Shown here in pieces: positions 8,856 through 17,941 of a stretch of 64,000 nt of DNA. The notes beneath the pieces are model-generated. The model had not been told where the DNA came from and ran no database searches. It saw only the letters and a list, made by a program, of their open reading frames with translations. The translations under genes and the position numbers were made by a program. The DNA is from Planctomyces sp. (GTDB lineage Bacteria; Planctomycetota; Planctomycetia; Planctomycetales; Planctomycetaceae), in assembly GCA_019636235.1 (NCBI GenBank), contig JAHBXW010000001.1, positions 558,001 to 622,000 on the forward strand. Direction: 5' to 3'. Numbering within the stretch: the first letter of the stretch is position 1; each line of letters starts with the position of its first letter.

Positions 8856-10118
8856 GTGGCCGCGACCCTGAGCAATTTTGCCCGCTCGTTGACGGTGGAA
8901 ACCGCGTTCTCCGTGCTGGCGATCGCCAAAGCGCTGAAGGCGAAGGGGAAGGATGTCGTCGAGCTGGAGATTGGCGACAGCCCGTTCGACAGCACAAGTT
9001 CCGCGAAGACGTCCGGCGTCGCGGCCATCCAGGCGAACCAGTCGCATTACTGCCCGTCGCCAGGGCTGCCGGAGTTCCGCGAGACGGCGGCGGCCTTCGT
9101 CCGCGAGGAGTTCGGCATCCCGGCCGAAGCGGCCAACGTCGTCGTCGCGCCCGGGGCCAAGGTCTTCGAACAGTACTTCTGCGAGGCCTTCCTGAATCCG
9201 GGCGACAGCGTCCTGGTGTTCAGCCCCTACTTCCCGACGTACCTGCCGAACATCCTGCGGCGGGACGCGAAGATGGTGACGGCCGCACTGACGCAGGCGA
9301 ACGAATTCCGTCCCGATCCCCGGGACATCGAACGGTTCCTCGATCAGGAGAAATCGCCTCGCGCCATTTTCCTCAACTCGCCGCACAACCCCACCGGCGG
9401 CGTCGCCACGGAAGAGGACCTGAAAGCCATCGCCGATCTCGTCCGCGGCCGGGACGTGGCCGTCTTCAGCGACGAACCCTACTGCCACATGGTCTGGAAA
9501 GGGCGGCACCATTCGATCCTCGCCCAGCCCGGCATGCTGGACCAGTCCGTCGCCGCGTTCACGTTCAGCAAGTCCTACAGCATGAGCGGCTGGCGACTGG
9601 GGTTCGCCGTGGCCGGCGCGGAGATCGCGGAATCCATCGGCAAGATGATCAACACGACGTTGTCCTGCACGCCGCCGATCGTCCAGCTGGCGGGGATGAA
9701 CGCGCTGCGGAACGACCGCGCCGAGCGCGACGGACAGATGGCGAAATTCCGCGAGAAGGTCGTCCTGCTGGCGAACGGCCTGAATGCGATTCCGGGGTTC
9801 AAGACCCTGGAGCCGACCGCCACCTTCTACGTGTTTCCCAGCGTGGCGAAAGTCTGCAACGAGCTGGGCATCACCAGCCATGGCCTGGCGCTGTACCTGC
9901 TGGAGGGCGCGGACGACCAGTTCGGCGTCGCCTGTCTGGGGGGCGAATGCTTCGGCGAGGCGGGGGGCGGCTTTCTGCGGTTCAGCTGCGCGGAGCCCAA
10001 CGAACGGCTGGAGGCGGCGCTCGAGTTCATTCCGCGGGCCATCGAGCGGCGGGACCGGGTCGCCGCCTACATCGACGCTCACCCGCAGCACCGGCTGCGG
10101 AAGCCCTACGCGGAATAA
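8856..10118 (+). CDS. Class I/II PLP-dependent aminotransferase (aspartate aminotransferase-like)
   Basis: Protein of 420 residues starting at a GTG preceded by AAAGGAA. It shows the fold-type I aminotransferase order: a substrate-binding N-terminus with LEIGDSPFD, FSPYFPTY, the NSPHNPTGG loop, DEPYCHMVW, the PLP-lysine motif FSKSYSMSGWRLGF, and a C-terminal RFSCAEP segment with the carboxylate-binding Arg. These enzymes transfer amino groups between amino acids and 2-oxo acids in the cytoplasm. The exact substrate (Asp, aromatic or other) cannot be read. It is divergent from the CinA-like gene. Confidence 0.92.
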   Translation: MAATLSNFARSLTVETAFSVLAIAKALKAKGKDVVELEIGDSPFDSTSSAKTSGVAAIQANQSHYCPSPGLPEFRETAAAFVREEFGIPAEAANVVVAPGAKVFEQYFCEAFLNPGDSVLVFSPYFPTYLPNILRRDAKMVTAALTQANEFRPDPRDIERFLDQEKSPRAIFLNSPHNPTGGVATEEDLKAIADLVRGRDVAVFSDEPYCHMVWKGRHHSILAQPGMLDQSVAAFTFSKSYSMSGWRLGFAVAGAEIAESIGKMINTTLSCTPPIVQLAGMNALRNDRAERDGQMAKFREKVVLLANGLNAIPGFKTLEPTATFYVFPSVAKVCNELGITSHGLALYLLEGADDQFGVACLGGECFGEAGGGFLRFSCAEPNERLEAALEFIPRAIERRDRVAAYIDAHPQHRLRKPYAE

Positions 10119-10134
10119 CGTCCCCGAGGCCGCG

Positions 10135-10169
10135 CGAGCGCCGTCCGCGACAATGGCGAACGGCGCTCG
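10135..10169. terminator. Hairpin between convergent genes, possible bidirectional terminator
   Basis: A 10-base perfect inverted repeat (CGAGCGCCGT / ACGGCGCTCG) with a 15-base loop sits in the 71-base gap between the convergent aminotransferase and DUF1559 genes. There is no T-run, so it may not terminate by itself. Confidence 0.4.
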
Positions 10170-10189
10170 GCAACGCCTGAGAAGTTCGA

Positions 10190-11107
10190 TCAGAATTCGC
10201 CGACGACCTCGCCCCCCTGGATCGTTCCCAGGGCCTTGTACAGCGCCTCGTCGATGTTCTCGTTGACGAACCGCACCGAGCCATCGCCCAGGAGGAAGTG
10301 CGCGCCGCCAATGTGGTAGCTGCTGAAATCCTCGAAGTGGGCCGAGGGATGGTTGGGCGTGTGGTCCATCGAGCCGAGGACCCGCTGGAAGGCCTCCTCC
10401 CCCTCCGCGACACGGCCGGACCAGGTCGACAGCCAGCCCAGGTTGGCGACCGATTTGCGCTCGCCCGTCATGATCGTGTTCGTCGTCCCGTCGATGATGT
10501 CGCGAATCTGGACTTTGCTGTTGTGGTAGAAGACGCCGTCGGAAACGCACTGCCCCTGCGGCGTCACGGGGAAGTTGCCCGGCGCGTTTTCGCAGTCGTG
10601 CAGCTCAACCGTCCCGAACGAGCCGATGTAGTTGGCGGTGGTCAGCCGGCAGATGACGTCCCCGGGATGCCCCTCTTCCTCGATCTCCCACTCCTGCGGC
10701 GCTCCGGCGTCCGACGGGCAGTTGAAGACCGTCAGGTACGACCTCCGAAACGGCTCGTTCAGCGGGTCCTCGATGCCGACGTGCGAGTTGAACAGATTGT
10801 ACAGCGGCGCCTGATCGATCTGCGGGAGGATCATCGCGCCCCAGGCCGCGCCGTTGACCCCCTCGTGAGCCGACGGCAGCCGGGTCACCGGATCGACGCC
10901 GATCCAGCCCGACGGGAAGCACCGAAAATTGTCGTGATAGTTGTGCAGCGCCAAACCGATCTGCTTCAGGTTGTTGCGGCACTGGGTGCGGCGGGCGGCC
11001 TCACGGGCCTGCTGCACGGCGGGCAGCAACAGCGCCACGAGGATGGCGATGATCGCAATCACCACCAGCAATTCGATGAGCGTGAAACCACGCTTGCGGG
11101 AACGCAT
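10190..11107 (-). CDS. DUF1559 pseudopilin-like surface protein
   Basis: Protein of 305 residues. It begins with a type IV prepilin signal: MRSRKRGFTLIELLVVIAII, basic lead, Gly-Phe cleavage site, Glu at +5, hydrophobic helix. The DUF1559 body follows, ending with the H-X9-DG motif (YH-IGGAHFLLG-DG) characteristic of this planctomycete family. These proteins are processed by prepilin peptidase and are thought to form surface or type II secretion-like fibres. The ATG at 11107 was chosen for the prepilin motif and the CTGGAGAG site upstream; a longer frame adds 53 unrelated residues. Confidence 0.93.
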   Translation of the reverse strand: MRSRKRGFTLIELLVVIAIIAILVALLLPAVQQAREAARRTQCRNNLKQIGLALHNYHDNFRCFPSGWIGVDPVTRLPSAHEGVNGAAWGAMILPQIDQAPLYNLFNSHVGIEDPLNEPFRRSYLTVFNCPSDAGAPQEWEIEEEGHPGDVICRLTTANYIGSFGTVELHDCENAPGNFPVTPQGQCVSDGVFYHNSKVQIRDIIDGTTNTIMTGERKSVANLGWLSTWSGRVAEGEEAFQRVLGSMDHTPNHPSAHFEDFSSYHIGGAHFLLGDGSVRFVNENIDEALYKALGTIQGGEVVGEF

Positions 11108-11355
11108 GAGACTCTCCAGGGAATGATGAATCCGAATCCGGAAGGAATGAGCGGCGTCGGCGCGGCGCACGACGGAAAGTCGTCTTTGCAATCGCGGCGA
11201 GATGGTTCGCGAAGACCGCCCGCGGAACCTGGCGGGGGCGTTCGGCGCGAGAATTCCCTCGGCCATCGGAAAGTTGAGCCGCGCTCCCGAATCGCTGTTT
11301 CAGCGAAGTCGATCGGAGCGCAAAGCCTCAGCGCATGCCGTGGCCGGAACTGGCG

Positions 11356-11847
11356 TCAGACGTGCGTCGGCGGACCGCGGATCGGCGGCGAAGAGACGGC
11401 TCTCGAAACCGGCAGGCAGTCCGGGAGAGACGCGACATTCACAAGGCAATCGACGGTCAGCTCTGGAGCGATGACCGGAGCCACGACGCCCGGCGCCGCG
11501 AAGTGCTGGCAGATCGAGCAGTCGTCGTGGTGATGATGCGGAACCGGGGCGGGACCTTCGGGCTCCGTCGCGTCCCCCGGCGCAGCGTGCCCGCAGGCGC
11601 CGTGCGCGTGGGAATGGCTGTGGGCGGCCTGTCCGTGAGAATGTCCGCTGCAGAGGGACTCGGACTTGTCAGGGCTGTCCGTGCCGGGAGCGGCTGAAAC
11701 GTTGCAGGCGACGGAATCGTGACAGCAGTGCGGCGTCAGGGCGTGCAGGCCGCCCGAACCAAGCAGCGCAGTCGTCAGGTGCAACAGCAGCGCGCAGCAG
11801 ACGACAGCGCGACGGCGCAGGCCGGTCTGCTGGAGTCTGCGGTGCAT
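11356..11847 (-). CDS. Small secreted histidine- and cysteine-rich protein (DUF2946-like)
   Basis: Protein of 163 residues. The N-terminus is basic with a hydrophobic segment (AVVCCALLLHLTTALLGSGG), read as a signal peptide or membrane anchor. The middle is His-rich (CSGHSHGQAAHSHSHAHG), and a second cluster HHHHDDCSICQHF joins four His to a C-x2-C pair. DUF2946-type proteins share an H...C-x-x-C pattern near copper-resistance genes, so metal binding is inferred. No metal transporter is nearby. The His clusters and signal argue against a chance frame despite the high GC. Confidence 0.65.
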   Translation of the reverse strand: MHRRLQQTGLRRRAVVCCALLLHLTTALLGSGGLHALTPHCCHDSVACNVSAAPGTDSPDKSESLCSGHSHGQAAHSHSHAHGACGHAAPGDATEPEGPAPVPHHHHDDCSICQHFAAPGVVAPVIAPELTVDCLVNVASLPDCLPVSRAVSSPPIRGPPTHV

Positions 11848-12042
11848 CAGGAAACCTGCCGATGGGCGGCCCGCGAAACGGAAGTCTCATTCCTGACAAG
11901 CCATGGAACTGCGATGCGGCGCACCGTCAGCCCTGCCTCCTGCAGTCCCTGTTTGTAGTCAATCGCAGAAACCTTTGGCAATCGAGACCTTGCGCTTTGC
12001 GCGTTCTTCTCAGACACGCTCACGGCAAGCGGCCGCTGTTCG

Positions 12043-12630
12043 CTAAGGCGCGAGGCCCAGGAAGTCGTCGATGTTCCACAAGCGCCGCGCCTGGAGCCCG
12101 GAGCCCGAACCCGTCTGCTGGCCGGTTTCGCCGCTCGCCACCGCAAAGTCCCGCTCCATTCGATGGCGGTAACCGGACGACCGCCACACCGCCGGGGGCT
12201 CATTCAGCCTCGCGCGCCCGACGACCACGGCGTCATTGGGCGCCAGGAGCGGCTGAACCGTCAGCATCACGGTCGACTGCGGGGGCGCGAACACCGGGCC
12301 CCGCATGACGCTGTGTCCGATCGTCGCGTCCAGCAGCGCCAGCCCGGATGCGGCCGGCGAGGCGCCTGCGGTCGCTGACGGGGGAAACCACTCGGCCGGG
12401 CGACCGGGCCGTACGGGCTGCCTGGGCCAGACCTGCTGAAACGCGGCGTCGCGGGCGACCGTCTGAGCCCGGACGCGCCACGCGCCGGTCGTCCCGATGA
12501 GAATCATCAGCGCGGCGATCATGATCCAGACCGGCAGCGCCAGCACAAGTTCGACTGGCGCCAGCCCGCTCCGTCGGCCTCCGGGCGGACAAGCCGGCAG
12601 CGTCGGCGATCGTCCGCGACGGCTGATCAT
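12043..12630 (-). CDS. TadE-like pilus assembly/pseudopilin protein
   Basis: Protein of 195 residues starting after a GGAAG ribosome site. The N-terminal pattern RRSGLAPVELVLALPVWIMI (residues about 19-38) is a TadE-like signal: basic stretch, Gly-Leu-Ala, Glu and then one hydrophobic helix. The rest is periplasmic with no known domain, ending in DDFLGL. TadE/TadF proteins are minor components of Flp pili; planctomycetes carry many isolated copies. No other tad gene is visible here, so its partner machinery is elsewhere. Confidence 0.7.
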   Translation of the reverse strand: MISRRGRSPTLPACPPGGRRSGLAPVELVLALPVWIMIAALMILIGTTGAWRVRAQTVARDAAFQQVWPRQPVRPGRPAEWFPPSATAGASPAASGLALLDATIGHSVMRGPVFAPPQSTVMLTVQPLLAPNDAVVVGRARLNEPPAVWRSSGYRHRMERDFAVASGETGQQTGSGSGLQARRLWNIDDFLGLAP

Positions 12631-12788
12631 CGAAATTCTTCCTGCTCTCGCCGGTCCGCCGATCCGTCCCGGACCGCCTGAACCGCCATTGACCCCCTTT
12701 GACGGTCTCCAGTATGACGCCGCCCCGGCTCGGGAGGCCAGACGGTTTGTTTCCCGCCGGGGTCCGGGAACCGCGATCAGGTCGCCAC

Positions 12789-13982
12789 GTGCCGCTGCTG
12801 CAACGCTATATCTTCGGCGAGCTGCTGCGGGTGTTCCTGTTCGTCCTGTTCTGCCTGACGGTGCTCGTCAACTTCATCGGCGTGTTTCAGACCGCCACGG
12901 AACGGGGCCTCGGCGCTGAACAGGTCTGGCAGGTGCTGCCGTACATCATTCCCAGCATGCTGCCGTTCACGATTCCGGCGGCGCTGCTGCTGACGGTCTG
13001 CCTGGTTTATGGCCGCATGGCGGGGGACCAGGAGGTCACCGCGGCCAAGGCCGCGGGGATCAGCGTCGTGACGATGCTCTGGCCGTCGATCGCGTTTGCC
13101 GGAGCGCTGAGCGCGGCGTCGCTGGTGCTCACCGATCAGGTGATCCCCTGGGCGATGGCTACGATCGAGCAGAAGCTGGTGCAGACGATGGAGGACGTGT
13201 TTCTCGAGCGGCTGCGGACGGAGCATCATTTCAGCGATCGGGCTCGCGGGTATGAAATCACGGTGGTCGACGTGCGGGACCGGACGCTGATCCGCCCCGT
13301 CATCCGGCAGGTCCGCAAGAACGGGCACTCCTACACGCTGATGGCCGACGAGGCGACGATTGAACTCGACGTGCCGAACCAGCGGGCCGAGCTGCACATC
13401 AAGGGGGGGTTCATCGACCTGCAGCGCGGCGGCCCACGGGGCGTCACCGAATCGCTCACCGTCCGGGAACATCGCGAGGTGTTCTCGCTGGCGAACGAGC
13501 TGGGCAAGCCCAAGCCCCGGAACCTGCCGATCGCCGTCATTGAAAGCCAGATTCACGAGGCGCTGGAAGAGGAAGAGGAGGCCCGCGAGCGGCGGCTCGT
13601 CGATGCGGCGATGTCGCTGACGATGGGGCAGTTTCAGCGCCTGCCCAAACTGTCGCAGTGGAAGGCGGACGAGGCCGGCACGCACTCCAGCGTTTACCAC
13701 CGGTTGCACACCGAAATCCACAGCCGGTATGCGATGTCGTGCAGCTGCGTGTTCTTCGCGCTGCTCGGCGGGCCGTTCGCGATCTACAAGGCCAAAAGCC
13801 AGTTCCTGACGGCCTTCATGTACTGCTTCGTGCCGATTGTCGCGGTCTATTACCCGCTGATACTGGGCATGATGACGCAGGCCAAGCGGGGGCACGTCGA
13901 CCCGCGCTGGGCGATGTGGTCGGGCAATGCGGTGCTGCTGGCCGCCGCCTGGCTGGTCCTGCGACGCGTGATCCGGCATTAG
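12789..13982 (+). CDS. LptF/LptG family lipopolysaccharide export permease
   Basis: Protein of 397 residues if started at GTG 12789, with an in-frame ATG at 12714 as alternative. The later start puts PLLQRYIFGELLRVFLFVLF, the usual first membrane helix, at the N-terminus; the 25 extra residues look non-coding. About three N-terminal helices (including LPFTIPAALLLTVCLVYGRM), a large periplasmic beta-jellyroll-like middle and three C-terminal helices match the LptF/G layout. The permease works with the ATPase LptB to extract LPS from the inner membrane. It carries a charged insertion EALEEEEEARERR near residue 260. It agrees with the lpx genes elsewhere in the window. Confidence 0.88.
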   Translation: MPLLQRYIFGELLRVFLFVLFCLTVLVNFIGVFQTATERGLGAEQVWQVLPYIIPSMLPFTIPAALLLTVCLVYGRMAGDQEVTAAKAAGISVVTMLWPSIAFAGALSAASLVLTDQVIPWAMATIEQKLVQTMEDVFLERLRTEHHFSDRARGYEITVVDVRDRTLIRPVIRQVRKNGHSYTLMADEATIELDVPNQRAELHIKGGFIDLQRGGPRGVTESLTVREHREVFSLANELGKPKPRNLPIAVIESQIHEALEEEEEARERRLVDAAMSLTMGQFQRLPKLSQWKADEAGTHSSVYHRLHTEIHSRYAMSCSCVFFALLGGPFAIYKAKSQFLTAFMYCFVPIVAVYYPLILGMMTQAKRGHVDPRWAMWSGNAVLLAAAWLVLRRVIRH

Positions 13983-13995
13983 GCCGCTGCGGCCT
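13981..13995. terminator. Small hairpin between convergent genes
   Basis: AGGCCG-CTG-CGGCCT forms a 6-base stem spanning the end of the LptF/G stop codon and the 14-base gap before the convergent dipeptidase gene ends. There is no T-run, so the role is uncertain. Confidence 0.3.
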
Positions 13996-13996
13996 G

Positions 13997-15100
13997 TCAG
14001 AGCGCGGTGGCCCGCTCCAGTTCGGTCGCGTCTTCTCCCCACGCCCGGCCGAAGAACTCGACAAAGTTCCGCCAGAAGATGCCTTCGATGTCCGCGTGCG
14101 GGTAACCCCGCCGCTCGAAGATGCCCCGCAGCTGTTGAACGTCCGCGATCGTATCCAGGTCGCCGGGGGACTGTTCGCGTCCGAAACCGCCGTCGAGATC
14201 GGTGCCGATCCCGCTGTGCCGCGCATTGCCGGCCAGCTGGCAGACATGGTCGATATGGTCGGCGATCTGCTCCAGCGAGACTTCCGCCGCCGGCGTGACC
14301 TGCTTCACGTAGCCGGGGACGATCATCCAGTTGTCGAACGCCGCGCCGATGACGGCCCCGCGTTCGATCAGCGCGCGAAGCTGCTCGTCGGTCAACTGGC
14401 GGTCCCCGGGAACCAGGGCCCGGCAGTTGTGATGGCTGGCCAGGACCGGGCCGTCGAACACGTCCAGCGCCTCCCAGAACGACTGGTCCGCAAGATGCGT
14501 CGCGTCGAGCAGCAGCCCGGCGGCCCGCATCTCCTTCAGCAGAGCGCGGCCGTCCGCCGTCAGCCCTCCCTGACTGCCCGTCCCGTGGCAGTATTCATTC
14601 GGGCCGTAATGCGCGGGGCCCACGATCCGCAGGCCGTCGGCATGCCATTTGTGAACCTGATCCGGGGAGAGGATCGGCGGCGCCCCCTCCATGCTGAGGA
14701 TGTAACCGATCGGCGGCGGGGCGGCAGCGGCGGCAGACGCGGCGTTCCATGCCTCGACGTGGCTGGTGAGAGACGCCAGATCCGGCAGTTCCCGTAGCAC
14801 GCCCTTGGCGCACATCGCCCGGTAGTAATGCCGCTGGCCGTGCGCTGCGGCGTAGGCGGACTCGCGCGACTGGTAGAACGTCAACTGCGGCTCGCGGCGA
14901 TGCAGGCGCGGCAACAGCGTCGCGATGCAGACTCCCACCCGCCCCCGTCGCATCTCGGGGTAGGTGACCGTCAGGTCCCCCGGCACGATGTCCACGAACT
15001 GCTTTTCGAACTCCCGGACCTGCGCCGCCGGCAACTCCAGGTTGCGGTTCCACTCCAGCGCGTTCCAGGCGAGATCCAGATGGGCGTCAAAGATCAGCAT
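13997..15100 (-). CDS. Membrane dipeptidase family protein (peptidase M19)
   Basis: Protein of 367 residues starting MLIFDAHLDLAWN. The zinc ligands of M19 are visible: His-x-Asp in DAHLD, Glu in LSMEGAPP, His in DATHLAD and in ASHHNC, and Asp in GIGTDLDGG. Family members hydrolyse dipeptides, including peptides with a D-residue from cell-wall turnover. No signal peptide is seen, so it is probably cytoplasmic. The ATG at 15100 was chosen because the alternative at 15175 would overlap aroB and adds no family sequence. It lies 49 bases after aroB on the same strand. Confidence 0.92.
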   Translation of the reverse strand: MLIFDAHLDLAWNALEWNRNLELPAAQVREFEKQFVDIVPGDLTVTYPEMRRGRVGVCIATLLPRLHRREPQLTFYQSRESAYAAAHGQRHYYRAMCAKGVLRELPDLASLTSHVEAWNAASAAAAAPPPIGYILSMEGAPPILSPDQVHKWHADGLRIVGPAHYGPNEYCHGTGSQGGLTADGRALLKEMRAAGLLLDATHLADQSFWEALDVFDGPVLASHHNCRALVPGDRQLTDEQLRALIERGAVIGAAFDNWMIVPGYVKQVTPAAEVSLEQIADHIDHVCQLAGNARHSGIGTDLDGGFGREQSPGDLDTIADVQQLRGIFERRGYPHADIEGIFWRNFVEFFGRAWGEDATELERATAL

Positions 15101-15149
15101 CGGCGGGTCCGTCTTTGGGAGTGGCGTCAGTCGGGACAGGTTCGCGGAA

Positions 15150-16268
15150 TCACGCATCCAGCGCAGCCAGGACATCGGCGTGATCGACGTCCGACACCAG
15201 TTCCACAGCGCCCAGCCGGGACGGCAGGACGAACCGCAGCCGCCCCGCCTCCGACTTCTTGTCGAGACGCATGCAGTCGAGGATTTCCGATTCCCGATTG
15301 CGCAGATCGCCGGGAACTACCGTCGGCAGTCCGCAGCGTTTCAGCAGTTCCACCTGCCGGGCAGTGATGTCCGGGGAGATGCGGCCCAGCCGTTCCGCCA
15401 GTCGGCTGGCGCAGACCATCCCGATCGACACGGCTTCGCCGTGCAGAAGTTCGCCATATCCGGCGAGCGCTTCGAACGCATGGGCAAATGTGTGACCGTA
15501 ATTCAGCGCCGCCCGCAGCCCGCTGCGCTCGAACTCATCCTGTTCGACAACGTCGGCCTTGAGACGGCAGCTCCGGGCAATCGCGTGTCGGACCGCCGCT
15601 GGCTCCAGTCCGGCCACAGATTCGACCTGCCGTTCCAGCCACTCGAAGAATCCGGCGTCCAGGATCACTCCGTACTTCACGATCTCGGCCAGTCCGCTGC
15701 GCAGTTCCCGTTGGGGAAGCGTGCGCAGGCAGGCGATGTCGATCAGGACGCCCAGCGGCTGATGAAACGCGCCGATCAGGTTCTTCGCGCGGGGATGGTT
15801 GATGCCGACCTTGCCCCCCACGGAGCTGTCGACGTCCGCGAGCAGCGTCGTGGGAACCTGGACGAAGGGCAGTCCGCGATTGAACGTGGTCGCCACGAAC
15901 CCCGCCAGATCCCCCACCACGCCGCCGCCCACCGCGAACACCGGCGTCCGGCGATCCGCATTCAGCTCCACCAGCCGATCATACAGCGCCGCGGCCTGAG
16001 CCAGGCTCTTCGACGTCTCGCCCGGCTCAACGGTCAGCACGGTCGCGGACCAGCCGGCCTGCGCAAGACTCTGTTGCAACCGCCCCGCGTGCGCCTGGAC
16101 ATTGGCGTCCGCGATGATGGCGGCCGCATGCGGCACATGCCCGGGAAACTTTCGCAGAAACCAGGGCGCTGCCGCGTCCGCCGCGGCGGACAGGATGCCG
16201 TCGGCAATCAGAATGTCGTAACTTCGGTCCCCGAGCGAGACGTGAACGGTGTCCGGTTCAGCTGCCAA
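15150..16268 (-). CDS. aroB: 3-dehydroquinate synthase
   Basis: Protein of 372 residues. It catalyses the second step of the shikimate pathway (DAHP to 3-dehydroquinate; NAD and Zn2+ or Co2+ dependent). Diagnostic segments are EPGETSKS, the NAD loop AVGGGVVGDLAGFVATTF, PTTLLADVDSSVGGKVGIN, the metal-site SGLAEIVKYG with RAALNYGHTFAHAFE, and LLHGEAVSIGM. The start was set at TTG 16268, because GCAGGAG precedes it at good spacing and the length then fits the family; an ATG at 16364 adds 32 residues with no resemblance. No other aromatic-pathway gene is adjacent. Confidence 0.96.
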   Translation of the reverse strand: MAAEPDTVHVSLGDRSYDILIADGILSAAADAAAPWFLRKFPGHVPHAAAIIADANVQAHAGRLQQSLAQAGWSATVLTVEPGETSKSLAQAAALYDRLVELNADRRTPVFAVGGGVVGDLAGFVATTFNRGLPFVQVPTTLLADVDSSVGGKVGINHPRAKNLIGAFHQPLGVLIDIACLRTLPQRELRSGLAEIVKYGVILDAGFFEWLERQVESVAGLEPAAVRHAIARSCRLKADVVEQDEFERSGLRAALNYGHTFAHAFEALAGYGELLHGEAVSIGMVCASRLAERLGRISPDITARQVELLKRCGLPTVVPGDLRNRESEILDCMRLDKKSEAGRLRFVLPSRLGAVELVSDVDHADVLAALDA

Positions 16269-16464
16269 GTTGGGCTCCTGCGGGCGCGGATCGCAGAGCG
16301 GCGACGGCACGCTCTGACGGCAGTTTAGCGCAATCGGGGCGTGGCCGCACCGATTCGTTCCCATTCAGCGACAGGACCAAATTCGTAAACTGTGGGCCGC
16401 CGTTGGACGAGCCCCGATCCAGCCTGACCATTCGTCGCGGCCGTTTCTTCGAGAAGCGAACTCC

Positions 16465-17841
16465 ATGCCTCCTGCCAGCGCCCCCGAGAATCCGGACACC
16501 CCCTGGGCGCCGCAGCCGGAAGCGGGCCGCGTCATTGCGAGGCTTGTCGAGGAGTGCTGCGGCGTATCCCCCTGGCTGCGTCGACTGCGGCAGCGGCTGC
16601 TCGACGACACGGGCACGCGATTGGTCGACTGGATCGAACGGCTCGTCCTCCCGGAAGATGACTCGCTCGCGGAGGAGTTGGATCGAGCCGGATTTCGCGA
16701 CAGCGACTCGCGCGGCCTGTGGCGCCATGAGCGCGGCATGTTTCCGGCGGTCGAGCTGCGTGCCACTTCGGTCCGCCGGGCCGACGTTCGGGTCGACTGC
16801 GTCGCCGACTGCCTGCACGCGTTCGGCATCACCGAAGTGGAAGCCCTCGGCGCCCCCTGCGCTGCGGTTCGAGAGGCGCGCCTGTCCGCTGAGGACGGCG
16901 TCGAAACGTGGTGCGTCGAGCGGCACGGCTGCCCGGTGGGGACGCCGGACTCGGACATCCTCTCCGTGAACGCCGCCGACCTGCAGCATCACTCCGAGCG
17001 GTTGCGGCTGCGCCGCCGGCGTTTCGAGCAACTGAGCACCGGTTTCGCCGATGTGCGGCGGACGCTCGCCGACGCCGAGGGCGCACTGGGGCTGCCGTGG
17101 GCGGTCGACCTGTTCTTCCGCGGAGAACGGGAGTACTGGCAGAGCCGCAATCGCGCGGCCCGGGTTCAGAAAGCCCGGCAGGATCAGCTCGGATTGGGCT
17201 GGGGCAACCACGATCACCACACCTACCGCAGCAGCCGGCCGGCGTTCCGGGACCTGATGGCGTTGTTTCGCGGGATGGGCTTCGTGTTTCGCGAGCGATT
17301 CTATGCGGGCCGGGAGGCGGGCTGGGGCGCGCAGGTTCTGGAGCACCCGCCGACGGGCGTCGTGGTTTTCGCGGATGTCGACCTGTCGGCGGCTGAGGTC
17401 GTCGACAACTTCGCTCTGGAACCTCTCGCCCCCCGGGATGAGCTGGGCACGATCGGCCTGTGGTGCCGGCTGCATGGCGAAGCGCTGTTCGAGGCGGGCA
17501 TGCACCACCTTGAATGCCAGTTCGATTTCGACGCGGCATGCCGTCAGCTCACGGAGGCCGGCATCGGCGTCATGAAGCCCTTCACCGACCTGCCGTCACT
17601 GCGGCAGGCGTTCACCCGGGGCGAGACCTGGGCGATTGCGGACGAGCGGCTGGAAAGCCTGGCGTCGAGCGGGGCCGTGTCCGCGGAACAACTGGCCCGG
17701 TTCCGGTCGGAGGGCGCCGTCGGCAGCCATCTGGAAATCCTGGAGCGCAACGACGGCTACAAGGGCTTCAACCAGGCCGGGATCAACGAAATCCTGCGGG
17801 ATACAGACCCTCGCAAACGCCCGCCGCTGACGCCGGGGTGA
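16465..17841 (+). CDS. Unrecognised 458-residue protein, possible VOC-like fold in the second half
   Basis: I do not recognise a characterised family. The N-terminal 190 residues are rich in Arg and acidic residues with a helical segment (LQHHSERLRLRRRRFEQLS). The second half contains GWGNHDHHTYRSSRPAF, MGFVFRERFYAGREAGWGAQ, VVVFADVDLSA and HHLECQFDFDAACRQLTEAG. These look like the beta-alpha-beta-beta-beta modules of vicinal-oxygen-chelate enzymes, with several His and Glu that could bind a metal. The C-terminus (LEILERNDGYKGFNQAGINE) is conserved-looking. No signal peptide or membrane helix is seen. It is divergent from aroB and alone in its transcript. Confidence 0.75.
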   Translation: MPPASAPENPDTPWAPQPEAGRVIARLVEECCGVSPWLRRLRQRLLDDTGTRLVDWIERLVLPEDDSLAEELDRAGFRDSDSRGLWRHERGMFPAVELRATSVRRADVRVDCVADCLHAFGITEVEALGAPCAAVREARLSAEDGVETWCVERHGCPVGTPDSDILSVNAADLQHHSERLRLRRRRFEQLSTGFADVRRTLADAEGALGLPWAVDLFFRGEREYWQSRNRAARVQKARQDQLGLGWGNHDHHTYRSSRPAFRDLMALFRGMGFVFRERFYAGREAGWGAQVLEHPPTGVVVFADVDLSAAEVVDNFALEPLAPRDELGTIGLWCRLHGEALFEAGMHHLECQFDFDAACRQLTEAGIGVMKPFTDLPSLRQAFTRGETWAIADERLESLASSGAVSAEQLARFRSEGAVGSHLEILERNDGYKGFNQAGINEILRDTDPRKRPPLTPG

Positions 17842-17941
17842 GGGAGTTCCGCGTTGACGGCGGATCGGCCCCTGGGAATGAACGACCCCGTCGCACGGGA
17901 GACGGACGGCGGCTCCAATGCGACGGGGGTTCGACGATTCG

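Noticed and set aside
8757-10550. A 597-residue minus-strand frame opposite the aminotransferase
   Set aside because: No family features, runs into the DUF1559 gene, and the plus-strand aminotransferase has intact PLP motifs.
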